From JACKGW01 sp964586025 (GTDB lineage Bacteria; Planctomycetota; PLA2; JAEUHO01): a stretch of DNA of 7,221 bases. A model generated the notes under the pieces. It saw only the letters and a program-made list of their open reading frames with translations. It ran no database searches and had not been told where the DNA came from. A program made the position numbers and the translations under genes. The number at the start of each line of letters is the position of its first letter. Positions within the stretch are counted from its first letter, which is position 1. Positions 1 to 7,221 of this stretch are shown one piece after another. The stretch spans positions 1-7,221 of the forward strand of contig CAZPGF010000133.1 of assembly GCA_964586025.1 (NCBI GenBank). The letters are read 5' to 3'.

Positions 1-757
1 GGGCGACGACGGCGTCGTCGAAGTAGTCGGTATCGCTGTTGTCGAGGTTGCCCGCCGCGCCGCCCAGGATCGCCACCGCGTTCGTCGACGGGCTGTAGTA
101 GCTCACGCCGCCGAGCGCACCGTTGTTGCCGGCCTGCGTGTAGACGTGTGCGTCACCGACCGGTGCCCCGAGCGCGGCGGCGACCTGATCGAGGCAGGTG
201 ACCATCGTGTCGAGCACACCGAAGCCGATCGACGGGCGGCCGGGCACGGCGTACGGGACGATCACGTCCACGATCGGGTCGCCGCTCGCGAGGACCCCGG
301 TCACGGCGTACGAGAACGCGTTGTTCGGATCGTGGATGTCGGCGAACGGCGGATTCGCCTGATGCACCGTGTAGTCGCGGTCCGGATCCTCCGCGGTGCG
401 ACTCCAGGCGATCACCTGGAGTTCGCTGCCGGCGAGAGGCGCCACCTCGAGCACGTAGTTCCCGCTCCCGTCGGTGCTCGACCGGCCGAAGCAGGTCGCA
501 CCGTCCGCGCTGCGCACCTCGACGTCGACGTGGCGCGCGGGCCGCAGTTCGGTCGCGGGCCCGACCCCACCGGCGGTGAGGATCAGCCGCTCGTAGCGGA
601 CCAGGCCCGAGACGGTGATCGCCGGCCCCTCGACGACCCCGCAGCCGGGCAGAGGCGGGGGCGGGGGGCCGCCCCCTCCTCCCGACCCGCCGCAGCCGGC
701 GGCCGCGACGAGGAGGAACGAGCCGATGGCGAGCGGGAGGGCGGCGTGGCAACGCAT
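1..757 (-). CDS. Secreted lipoprotein, N-terminal part; probable metalloprotease (3' end outside window)
   Basis: The frame is open from ATG 757 to the window edge, giving 252 residues with no stop. Residues 1-22 form a lipoprotein signal peptide: a short basic start, a hydrophobic core (about 7-20) and the lipobox A-A-G-C with Cys22 as the lipidated residue. A flexible linker of Gly then five Pro follows (23-38). Residues 49-120 look like a beta-sandwich of the carboxypeptidase-regulatory or Ig-like type, with the pattern STDGSGNYVLEV at 94-105. The last 40 residues (SYYSPSTNAVAILGG at 219-233, then DTDYFDDAVVA at 242-252) resemble, from memory, the stretch just before the HExxH zinc motif in secreted metalloproteases of this type. 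The motif itself would lie just outside the window, so the protease role is inferred. Expected location is anchored in a membrane facing the periplasm or outside. A GGAGG (776-772) sits 14 bases before the ATG and an AGAAGG (765-760) only 2 bases before it, so neither is ideally placed. The signal peptide supports this start. Confidence 0.75.
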   Translation of the reverse strand, partial: MRCHAALPLAIGSFLLVAAAGCGGSGGGGGPPPPPLPGCGVVEGPAITVSGLVRYERLILTAGGVGPATELRPARHVDVEVRSADGATCFGRSSTDGSGNYVLEVAPLAGSELQVIAWSRTAEDPDRDYTVHQANPPFADIHDPNNAFSYAVTGVLASGDPIVDVIVPYAVPGRPSIGFGVLDTMVTCLDQVAAALGAPVGDAHVYTQAGNNGALGGVSYYSPSTNAVAILGGAAGNLDNSDTDYFDDAVVA

Positions 758-813
758 GGCCTTCTCATCGACCTCCGTGGAGTGCGTCCGTAGCCGCGAC
801 CCGACCGCGCCCA

Positions 814-832
814 CCCCTTCTACTCGAAGGGG
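814..832. terminator. Hairpin in the pilC-lipoprotein gap, possible terminator
   Basis: CCCCTTC (814-820) and GAAGGGG (826-832) form a perfect 7-bp stem around the 5-base loop TACTC. It lies about 80 bases past the pilC stop codon, in the 156-base gap before the lipoprotein gene. No T-run follows on the minus strand, so it is not a classical intrinsic terminator. It could be a weak terminator, an mRNA 3' end stabiliser or chance. I see no gene in the rest of 758-913. Confidence 0.3.
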
Positions 833-913
833 GACGAGACGGGACGCCCCGCGTGGCCGGCCGACCGCCCCGCCGCACCTGGCGACGGCGGCCGCACGAC
901 GCCCCGCCTGCGC

Positions 914-2086
914 CTAGCCGGCCTGACGATCGACGCTCTGGATCAGCTTGAGGAGCGGCAGGAAAAGACCGAGCACGATGATGAAGACGGCGCCGCCGAG
1001 GAACACGATCAAGAGCGGCTCGATGATCGAGACGAGGGAGCCGACGGCGATGTCCACCTCTTCGTCGTAGTTGTCCGCGATGCGGATCAGCATCTTGTCG
1101 AGTTCACCGGTCTCCTCTCCGACGTCCACCATGTTCACGATGATGTCGTCGAAGATGCCGCTCTCCCCGAGCGGCTCGGCGATGGTGCCGCCCTCCGTGA
1201 TGGATTCGCGCACCTTGTCGAGCCCCTGCTCGAGCACGACGTTGCCCGCGGTGTGGCGACAGATGTCCAACGCCTCGAGAATCGGCACGCCCGAACTGAT
1301 CAGCGTGCCGAAGGTCCGACTGAAACGGGCGACGACGACCTTCCGAACCAGGGTGCCGACGATCGGCAGGCGAAGCTTCAGGCGATCGAAGAACCGCCGA
1401 CCCGGCCTGGTCCGGGCGATCGCCTTCACGCCCACGACGAGCATGACGAGGATCAGGATCATCATCCACCAACGCTCGAGCAGGAAGCGGCTGAACGCCT
1501 GCAGCGCTTGCGTGATCGGCGGAAGGTCGCCGAGGCCGGGGATCGTCTTGAAGACGGTCTCGAACTTCGGAACGACGAAGATCATGATCAGGAGCAGGAT
1601 CAACACCGTGATCGTCCCGACCACCACCGGGTAGATCATCGCGCCCTTGATCTTCTTCTTGAGGCGCTCGGACTTCTCCATGAAGCCCGACAGGCGCGCG
1701 AGGATGATGTCGAGCACGCCGCCCGCCTCGCCGGCCTTCACCATGTTCGTGTAGAGGCCGTCGAACGCGCCGGGGTGACGGGCCATCGCGTCGGAGAGCG
1801 GCGAGCCCGATTCGACCTCGTCGGTGACCTCCGTCACGATCGACTTGAACGGCCCGCGATCCATCTGACCGCCGAGGATCTTGAGGCTGCGGACGATCGG
1901 CAGACCCGCGTCCTGCAGCGTCGAGAGCTGGGACGTGAACTGGGTCAGGGAGCGCCGGCTGATGCGGCCCCGGCCGATCGGCCTCTTGCGTTCGGTGGGT
2001 GCTGCGCCGGGCGCGCCTCGCGCGGTCGCCTTCCCGGGTCGCTGCGCACCCTTCGCTCCGCCCTGGGATGCCGGAATCTTGGGCAT
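914..2086 (-). CDS. pilC: PilC/GspF-family inner-membrane platform protein of the type IV pilus
   Basis: This 390-residue protein is the inner-membrane platform on which the PilB and PilT ATPases act to add or remove pilin subunits. It has the two homologous cytoplasmic T2SSF domains of the family, about residues 47-170 and 250-372. Each carries the repeat motif: KAGEAGGVLD at 117-126 and VGEETGELDKML at 322-333. Membrane segments are visible near 151-172, 207-224 and 352-377. The stretch KIKGAMIYP (145-153) fits the family signature at the first membrane entry. The start ATG has GGGAG (2101-2097) 10 bases upstream, and the gene begins 19 bases after the upstream ATPase gene, so it is co-transcribed. 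The N-terminus is odd. Instead of the usual roughly 60-residue leader beginning like MPxFxYxA, residues 1-44 are a low-complexity stretch rich in Lys, Arg, Ala, Gly and Pro. The family assignment is secure; pilus versus type II secretion is decided only by the neighbouring pilT. Confidence 0.94.
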   Translation of the reverse strand: MPKIPASQGGAKGAQRPGKATARGAPGAAPTERKRPIGRGRISRRSLTQFTSQLSTLQDAGLPIVRSLKILGGQMDRGPFKSIVTEVTDEVESGSPLSDAMARHPGAFDGLYTNMVKAGEAGGVLDIILARLSGFMEKSERLKKKIKGAMIYPVVVGTITVLILLLIMIFVVPKFETVFKTIPGLGDLPPITQALQAFSRFLLERWWMMILILVMLVVGVKAIARTRPGRRFFDRLKLRLPIVGTLVRKVVVARFSRTFGTLISSGVPILEALDICRHTAGNVVLEQGLDKVRESITEGGTIAEPLGESGIFDDIIVNMVDVGEETGELDKMLIRIADNYDEEVDIAVGSLVSIIEPLLIVFLGGAVFIIVLGLFLPLLKLIQSVDRQAG

Positions 2087-2105
2087 GGGTCGTTCGCTCC
2101 CGCCG

Positions 2106-3848
2106 CTAGACCGTCATGGTCTCGCGGATGACTTCTTCCACCGTGGTGATGCCGTCGAAGACGGCGTCGAGCCCGCTCTCGCGCAGGGTTCGCATGCCCT
2201 CGCGACGCGCCTGGCTGCGCAACTCGTCGGACGACACGCCCTTCAGGATCATCTCTCGCAAGGGCTCCGACATCAGCATCATTTCGTAGATCGCGGTGCG
2301 ACCGCGGTAGCCGGTGCCGTTGCAGAGGCGGCACCCCTTCCCGTACGCGAAGCGCTTGCCGCGGATGTCGCTCGCGTCGAGCTCGAGTTCGGCCAGGACC
2401 TCGTGGCTGGGGTCGTAGGTGACCTTGCACTCCTGGCAGACCCGGCGCACGAGGCGCTGCGCGATGATCGCCTCGACGGTCGCGGTGATCAGGAACGGCT
2501 CGATGCCGAGGTCCTGCATGCGCGTCACCGCCTGCGGCGCGTCGTTCGTGTGCAGCGTCGAGAACACGACGTGCCCGGTGAGCGCCGCCTCGACGGCGAT
2601 CTGCGCCGTCTCCAGGTCGCGAATCTCGCCGACCAGGATCATGTCCGGGTCCTGACGCAGGATGGCGCGGAGGCAGTTGGCGTAGGTCGTCCCGATCTCC
2701 TCGTTGACCTGGATCTGGATGATGCCCTGCAACTCGTACTCGACGGGGTCCTCGGTCGTGATGATCTTGATCCCGACGTCGTTGGCATGGTTGAGACAGG
2801 AGTACAGCGTCGTCGTCTTCCCGGATCCTGTCGGTCCGGTCACGAGCACGATGCCGTGAGGCAGCTTGATGAGCTTCTGGATCAGCTCGCGCTCCTTCTC
2901 GCGCAGACCGATCTGTTCCAGGTCGAGCGAGACGACCGAACGATCCAGGACGCGAATCACGCACGACTCGCCGAACATCGTCGGCAGCGTGCTGACACGC
3001 AAGTCCACCGGCCGGCCGCCGATCGACATCTCGATGCGGCCGTCCTGCGGCAGGCGCGTTTCGGCGATGTCGAGACCCGACATGACCTTCACGCGGCTGA
3101 TCAGCGACACGGCCAGATGGCGGGGCGGTGACTCCAACTCGTAGAGCGCGCCGTCCACCCGGTAGCGGATCTTGAAGTCCTCCTCGAACGGCTCGAGGTG
3201 GATGTCCGACGCGCGATCGCGGATCGCCTGGAAGAGGATGTACTGGAGCAGCTTGATGACCGGGGGCGAGTTGGCCATCGCCTCCTGATCGGCCAGGTCG
3301 ATGTGACCGCCGCGCGCGCCCCGGCCGGCGGGCACGGCCCCCGACGCCTGCACCGCCGAGTCGACGAGGGTGCGCATCGAGTCCTGCGCCTGCCCGTAGT
3401 GCCGCTCGACGGCCTCGTTCACCTGGTCCTGCGGCGCCAGCACGCCCTCGACCTCACCGCCGGTCATGAAGCGCAGGTCGTCGAGCAGGGCGGTGTTCTG
3501 GGGGTTGCTCAAGGCGACGACCAGCCGCGCCCCGTCCTGGCGGATCGGCACGACGTTGAACATCCGCGCCGTGTTCGCGTCGATCCTCCCGAGCAACTCC
3601 GGCGTGAACTTGACCTGGCGCAGATCGACGACCTCCAGCCCCGCCTGCTTCGCGAGCGCCTGCTGCAACGTGCCGTCGTCGAGGTGGCCCAGCTTCACGA
3701 GGATCTGGCCGATCTGCCCGCCCTCGCTCCGCTGCCTGGCGAGCGCTTCCTGGATCATGCCTTCGTGGACCGCGCCCATCTCCTTGAGGACCTGCCCCAG
3801 GAGTTTCTTCGTTCGGGTGTAGCGGTTGGCGAGTTGGGCCACGGGCAT
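2106..3848 (-). CDS. pilB: PilB/GspE-family pilus extension ATPase, canonical paralogue
   Basis: Predicted cytoplasmic hexameric ATPase, 580 residues, that drives pilin polymerisation through PilC. The N-terminus carries two copies of the MshEN-type pattern (G, +3 L, +4 G, +7 L, +4 L, +3 Q) at residues 18-39 and 47-68, separated by the usual 5-residue linker. The N2 domain motif RASDIHLEP is at 212-220. In the motor domain: Walker A GPTGSGKT at 338-345, Asp box TTEDPVEY at 364-371, Walker B DPDMILVGEIRD at 400-411 with its catalytic Glu, and His box TGHVVFSTLHTND at 424-436. Four cysteines (471, 474, 506, 509) form the zinc site typical of PilB/GspE. All key residues are present, so it should be active. 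It starts 14 bases after pilT stops and ends 19 bases before pilC. Start choice is discussed at the ribosome-binding site. Extending to the GTG at 3908 would overlap pilT by 46 bases and add an Arg-rich stretch with no family match. Confidence 0.95.
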   Translation of the reverse strand: MPVAQLANRYTRTKKLLGQVLKEMGAVHEGMIQEALARQRSEGGQIGQILVKLGHLDDGTLQQALAKQAGLEVVDLRQVKFTPELLGRIDANTARMFNVVPIRQDGARLVVALSNPQNTALLDDLRFMTGGEVEGVLAPQDQVNEAVERHYGQAQDSMRTLVDSAVQASGAVPAGRGARGGHIDLADQEAMANSPPVIKLLQYILFQAIRDRASDIHLEPFEEDFKIRYRVDGALYELESPPRHLAVSLISRVKVMSGLDIAETRLPQDGRIEMSIGGRPVDLRVSTLPTMFGESCVIRVLDRSVVSLDLEQIGLREKERELIQKLIKLPHGIVLVTGPTGSGKTTTLYSCLNHANDVGIKIITTEDPVEYELQGIIQIQVNEEIGTTYANCLRAILRQDPDMILVGEIRDLETAQIAVEAALTGHVVFSTLHTNDAPQAVTRMQDLGIEPFLITATVEAIIAQRLVRRVCQECKVTYDPSHEVLAELELDASDIRGKRFAYGKGCRLCNGTGYRGRTAIYEMMLMSEPLREMILKGVSSDELRSQARREGMRTLRESGLDAVFDGITTVEEVIRETMTV

Positions 3849-3852
3849 CTCC
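3840..3852 (-). promoter_or_regulatory. Ribosome-binding site that leaves the pilB start ambiguous
   Basis: On the minus strand GGAG (3852-3849) abuts the ATG at 3848-3846 directly, which is too close for normal initiation. Two codons later, in the same frame, is a GTG (3842-3840) with an ideal 6-base spacing from GGAG. The true start may therefore be this GTG, giving 578 instead of 580 residues. Coupling from the pilT stop 14 bases upstream could also serve either codon. Confidence 0.45.
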
Positions 3853-3862
3853 GGGGGACGGT

Positions 3863-4936
<1,074 letters not shown>

Positions 4937-4963
4937 GGGCGATCTCCCGACGAAACGGAGTTA

Positions 4964-4977
4964 CCGGCGGACGCCGG
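4964..4977. other. Small inverted repeat in the pilB-pilT gap
   Basis: CCGGC (4964-4968) pairs with GCCGG (4973-4977) around the loop GGAC, with a further ACCGGT palindrome at 4978-4983. It lies in the only sizeable gap inside the pilus operon (62 bases). It could set relative expression of the two ATPases by RNA processing or attenuation, but such small repeats are common in GC-rich DNA. Confidence 0.25.
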
Positions 4978-4998
4978 ACCGGTTGACAGTCCGCGTCC

Positions 4999-6675
4999 TC
5001 ACGCGGCGGCCTCGATCGCCAGCACCGCGCCAGCGACGCGCAGGACCTCCTCGATCGAGGTGGTGCCCTCGAACACCTTGCGGAGCCCGTCCTCACGCAG
5101 GCTGCGCAAGCCGCCGGTCAGGCGCGCCTGCTGGCGCACCGCCGATGTGCTGCCGCCGCGGTAGACGACCTCACGGATGTGGGAGTCCATGCTGAACAGC
5201 TCGTAGATGCCGACGCGGCCCTTGTAGCCCTCGAAGCGGCACTCCCGGCACCCCACCGCCCGGTAGATCGGCCGCCCCCGGACGTCCTCGGGGCGCAGGC
5301 CGACCGCGGCGAGCAGGGTCGCGCTCGGACTGGACGGCTGACGGCACGAGACGCACAGGCGCCGAAGCAGGCGCTGCGCCATCACCGCGGTGACGGCCGT
5401 CGCGGCGAGGAAGGGCTTCACGCCCATGTCGATCAGGCGCGTCAGCGCCGAGGGGGCGTCGTTGGTGTGCAGCGTCGAGAACACGAGGTGACCGGTGAGC
5501 GAGGCCTGGATCGCGATCTCGGCGGTCTCGGCGTCGCGGATCTCGCCGACCAGGATGATGTTCGGGGCTTGGCGCAGCATGGACCGCAGGATCCGTGCGA
5601 AATCCAGGCCGATCGAGTGGCGCACCTCGGCCTGGTTGACGCCGGCGAGGTGGTACTCGACCGGGTTCTCGGCCGTGATGATCTTCACGTTCGGCTTGTT
5701 CAGTTGCTTCAGCGCCGCGTAGAGCGTGGTCGTCTTGCCGGAACCGGTCGGACCGGTGACCAGGAAGATGCCGTTCGGTCGCTTGATGACCCGCTCGAAG
5801 CGGTCCCGATCCTCGCCGACGAAGCCGAGCTGGTCGAGGGAGATCAGTCCGGCCTCGCGGTCGAGGATGCGCATCACGATCGACTCGCCGGCGGTCGCCG
5901 GGACGAGGGAGACGCGCAGGTCGATCGGTCGGCCGAGCAGCGTGATGCTGATGCGACCGTCCTGGGGCTTGCGGTGCTCGGCGATGTCCATCTTCGCCAT
6001 GACCTTCAGGCGCGCGATCACGGGACCGGCGAGGTCCTTGTCGAGCGAGTGCGCCTCGTGGCAGACGCCATCCACGCGATAGCGGACGCGCACGCGCTCG
6101 GCCTGGGGCTCGACGTGGATGTCGCTCGCGCGTTGGCGGAGCGCGGTCTCCAGGATCTCGTGGACCAGGCGGATGATCGGCGCCTCCGCGTCGTCCTCCT
6201 GCGCCTGCGCGCCCTTCTTCGACTTCTCCGTCCGTTTGCCGAGCCCGTAGGCCTCGGCGCGCGCGTTGTTCAGACCCGACGTCGGCGTGAGCGCGATCGT
6301 GATGTCCCGGTTCAGGACGAACCGCAGGTCGTCCGCCATGAACGTGACCATCGGATCGTCCGTCGCGATGATCAACTTCCCCATGTGCATCTTCACGGGA
6401 ACGATGCCGTAGTTCTCGACGACGTCGCGAGGGACGAGGTCGACCACGTCCTTCGCGGGCGACGCGCGCGTCAGGTCCACGAACGGCAGTTTGAACTGCC
6501 GGCAGAGGGCCTTGGTCAGCTGGATCTCGTCGATGAAGCCGAGTTCCACCATGGCCTGACCGACCTTGGTCCCCGGCACCCGCTTCTGGTGTTCGAGGGC
6601 CTCGTTGACCTTGCGCTCGTCGGCGAGGCCCATCTCGATGAGGACCTGGCCGAGGAGCTTGTGCGGACCGGACAT
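4999..6675 (-). CDS. pilB: PilB/GspE-family assembly ATPase, divergent paralogue
   Basis: This 558-residue cytoplasmic ATPase is homologous along its whole length to the second PilB in this cluster. It has tandem MshEN-type patterns at residues 9-30 and 39-60, then a Lys/Glu-rich linker (about 145-163). The N2 motif RASDIHVEP is at 182-190. Walker A is GPTGSGKT at 308-315, the His box is TGHLVFSTLHTND at 394-406, and cysteines 441, 444, 476 and 479 make the zinc site. It departs from the usual motifs at two places: the Asp box reads TAENPVEY (334-341) where EDP is normal, and Walker B reads APNIILVGEIRD (370-381) where DPD is normal. The catalytic Walker B Glu378 is kept. The ATG at 6675 has GGAG (6684-6681) 5 bases upstream. 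The longer open frame to 6867 has no family match and is rejected. This is the first gene of the pilus operon. It could serve a second machine (type II secretion) or a second mode of the same pilus; the sequence does not decide. Confidence 0.94.
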   Translation of the reverse strand: MSGPHKLLGQVLIEMGLADERKVNEALEHQKRVPGTKVGQAMVELGFIDEIQLTKALCRQFKLPFVDLTRASPAKDVVDLVPRDVVENYGIVPVKMHMGKLIIATDDPMVTFMADDLRFVLNRDITIALTPTSGLNNARAEAYGLGKRTEKSKKGAQAQEDDAEAPIIRLVHEILETALRQRASDIHVEPQAERVRVRYRVDGVCHEAHSLDKDLAGPVIARLKVMAKMDIAEHRKPQDGRISITLLGRPIDLRVSLVPATAGESIVMRILDREAGLISLDQLGFVGEDRDRFERVIKRPNGIFLVTGPTGSGKTTTLYAALKQLNKPNVKIITAENPVEYHLAGVNQAEVRHSIGLDFARILRSMLRQAPNIILVGEIRDAETAEIAIQASLTGHLVFSTLHTNDAPSALTRLIDMGVKPFLAATAVTAVMAQRLLRRLCVSCRQPSSPSATLLAAVGLRPEDVRGRPIYRAVGCRECRFEGYKGRVGIYELFSMDSHIREVVYRGGSTSAVRQQARLTGGLRSLREDGLRKVFEGTTSIEEVLRVAGAVLAIEAAA

Positions 6676-6716
6676 GCGGGCTCCAGGCGGGGTCGGAACG
6701 GGGACGATACGCCGTG

Positions 6717-6728
6717 CGCCGATCGGCG
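6717..6728. repeat. 12-base perfect palindrome in the pilus operon leader
   Basis: CGCCGATCGGCG reads the same on both strands, centred between 6722 and 6723, and lies 42-53 bases before the first pilB start. If the promoter near 6814-6822 is real, the palindrome is inside the transcribed leader and could form an RNA hairpin. It could also be a protein-binding operator. Confidence 0.4.
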
Positions 6729-6733
6729 ACGAC

Positions 6734-6748
6734 CGGGGTGCTGCCCCG
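6734..6748. other. Hairpin in the pilus operon leader
   Basis: CGGGG (6734-6738) and CCCCG (6744-6748) form a perfect 5-bp GC stem with a 5-base loop. It is next to the 12-base palindrome, so the leader could fold into two consecutive hairpins upstream of the ribosome-binding site. No riboswitch class is recognised. Confidence 0.3.
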
Positions 6749-6813
6749 CGGGCACGCCACCACCGGGCGGTCGCCGCGCTCGGGCACCCTCCGCGCCCTC
6801 CGTCGGCGGGGGC

Positions 6814-6822
6814 TGTATAGCA
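6814..6822 (-). promoter_or_regulatory. Candidate extended -10 element for the pilus operon
   Basis: On the minus strand this reads TGCTATACA, an extended -10-like element (TGn followed by TATACA, 4 of 6 to consensus). It is one of the few AT-rich spots in the region. No recognisable -35 lies 17 bases upstream. It would give a leader of about 130 bases before pilB. It is a guess from sequence only. Confidence 0.25.
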
Positions 6823-6856
6823 CGCGCGCCGCTCGCTTGACCGCCTCGTGGGGGTC

Positions 6857-6885
6857 GCTCGGCCCAAGTTGCCGAGGGCCGGAGC
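6857..6885. other. Imperfect inverted repeat upstream of ppdK
   Basis: GCTCGGCCC (6857-6865) pairs with GGGCC (6876-6880) and GAGC (6882-6885), with one bulged G at 6881 and a 10-base loop. It is a 9-bp stem that overlaps the candidate -35 of the ppdK promoter, a position suitable for an operator. Chance is possible in such GC-rich sequence. Confidence 0.3.
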
Positions 6886-6898
6886 GTGCGCCTAGCAT
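6869..6898 (+). promoter_or_regulatory. Candidate sigma70-type promoter for ppdK
   Basis: TTGCCG (6869-6874) and TAGCAT (6893-6898) each match 4 of 6 consensus positions and are separated by 18 bases. This would place the transcription start about 60 bases before the ppdK ATG. The match is moderate only. Confidence 0.35.
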
Positions 6899-6968
6899 CC
6901 GCCGGGAAACGACGGTGCCGGGACCGGGATGACCCACCTGGCCGCGCCGTCGAGGGAGCGCCCCCACG

Positions 6969-7221
6969 ATGGCAACCCGCGCACCGCGCCGGACGTCCGC
7001 CCGCCGCAAGTCCTCGACCCGCACGTCCTCGACCCGCAAGTCCACCGCCCGCAAGACGACCACGCGCCCGGCCGCGGCGCCCCCCCGCCTGATCTGGCAC
7101 TTCGGGGGCGGGAAGGCGGACGGCGACGCCACGCGCAAGCACCTGCTCGGCGGCAAGGGCGCCAACCTCGCGGAGATGTGCCGGATCGGGCTCCCGGTGC
7201 CCCCCGGCTTCACGATCGCGA
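6969..7221 (+). CDS. ppdK: Pyruvate phosphate dikinase, N-terminal part (3' end outside window)
   Basis: PPDK reversibly interconverts pyruvate, ATP and phosphate with phosphoenolpyruvate, AMP and pyrophosphate in the cytoplasm. It lets the cell run glycolysis with pyrophosphate or make PEP for gluconeogenesis. Only 84 residues lie in the window. Residues 42-84 are the unmistakable start of the nucleotide-binding domain: IWHFGGGKADGD at 42-53, LLGGKGANLAEM at 59-70 and GLPVPPGFTIA at 74-84. In the family this core normally begins within a few residues of the start. Here it is preceded by about 40 residues rich in Arg, Lys, Ser, Thr, Ala and Pro, including a repeated five-residue unit. The ATG is supported by GAGGGAG (6952-6958), 10 bases upstream. 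A later start is unlikely because no ATG, GTG or TTG falls between the first codon and the core. The gene is divergent from the pilus operon and not functionally linked to it. Confidence 0.93.
   Translation, partial: MATRAPRRTSARRKSSTRTSSTRKSTARKTTTRPAAAPPRLIWHFGGGKADGDATRKHLLGGKGANLAEMCRIGLPVPPGFTIA
7005..7064 (+). repeat. Four tandem 15-base units in the ppdK 5' coding region
   Basis: Four in-frame 15-base units begin at 7005, 7020, 7035 and 7050 and encode RKSST, RTSST, RKSTA and RKTTT. The first two differ by a single base and the later ones diverge more. The repeat suggests that the basic tail grew by slippage or unequal exchange and may vary in length between strains. Confidence 0.8.

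Larger units (their letters stand above)
6676..6968. other. Divergent intergenic region between the pilus operon and ppdK
   Basis: These 293 bases carry no convincing gene. They must hold the promoters for both the minus-strand pilus operon and plus-strand ppdK. I see one candidate promoter per direction, a 12-base perfect palindrome and two hairpin-forming repeats, each listed separately. Open frames crossing it are Arg- and Pro-rich shadow translations. Confidence 0.7.

Noticed and set aside
655..680. G-run and C-run tract
   Set aside because: It looked like a possible structured element but is simply the coding sequence for the Gly- and Pro-rich linker after the lipobox.
583..768. Short minus-strand frames over the lipoprotein gene (starts at 768 and 752)
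   Set aside because: They are in other frames from the lipoprotein, show no signal peptide or domain, and are Arg/Ser/Pro-rich shadow sequence.
6837..6842. TTGACC as a -35 for ppdK
   Set aside because: No acceptable -10 lies 16-18 bases downstream; the pair TTGCCG/TAGCAT fits better.
6676..6867. 64-residue N-terminal extension of the first PilB
   Set aside because: The extension is Arg/Pro-rich with no family match, while the ATG at 6675 has a well-spaced GGAG and starts exactly where PilB proteins normally begin.
5171..7213. 680-residue minus-strand open frame
   Set aside because: It overlaps the first pilB in another frame, reads as Arg/Pro/Gly/Asp-rich sequence without domain motifs, and crosses the divergent promoter region. 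It is a GC-rich shadow frame.

Overview
This is a GC-rich bacterial window whose codons mostly end in G or C. It holds one tightly packed minus-strand cluster for the motor of a type IV pilus or closely related secretion machine. A divergently oriented metabolic gene lies at the right edge and a partial secreted lipoprotein gene at the left edge. The organism cannot be named from this alone. The GC bias, the style of the ATPases and the low-complexity basic protein tails fit Planctomycetota, Myxococcota or a related uncultured high-GC lineage; this is a weak inference.

Layout, in the direction of minus-strand transcription: a divergent intergenic region (6676-6968) with candidate promoters and several inverted repeats; a first PilB/GspE-family assembly ATPase (6675-4999); PilT retraction ATPase (4936-3863); a second PilB/GspE-family ATPase (about 3848-2106); and the inner-membrane platform protein PilC (2086-914). 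The gaps between genes are 62, 14 and 19 bases, so these four are very probably one operon. After a 156-base gap with a small hairpin comes the 5' part of a lipoprotein gene (757 to beyond base 1). On the plus strand, pyruvate phosphate dikinase starts at 6969 and runs off the right edge.

How the genes work together: PilB-type hexamers power pilus extension through the PilC platform, and PilT powers retraction. The unusual point is two extension-type ATPases on either side of pilT. One has canonical motifs. The other has Asp-to-Asn or Asp-to-Ala changes next to the catalytic centre. Both keep an N-terminal tandem MshEN-like domain and a four-cysteine zinc site. No pilin, prepilin peptidase, PilM-Q or secretin gene is present here, so the rest of the machine must be encoded elsewhere. 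I found no wholly new system. The best leads are the divergent ATPase pair, the altered PilT and PilC sequences, the histone-tail-like N-terminus on PpdK, and a probable metalloprotease cut off by the window edge.
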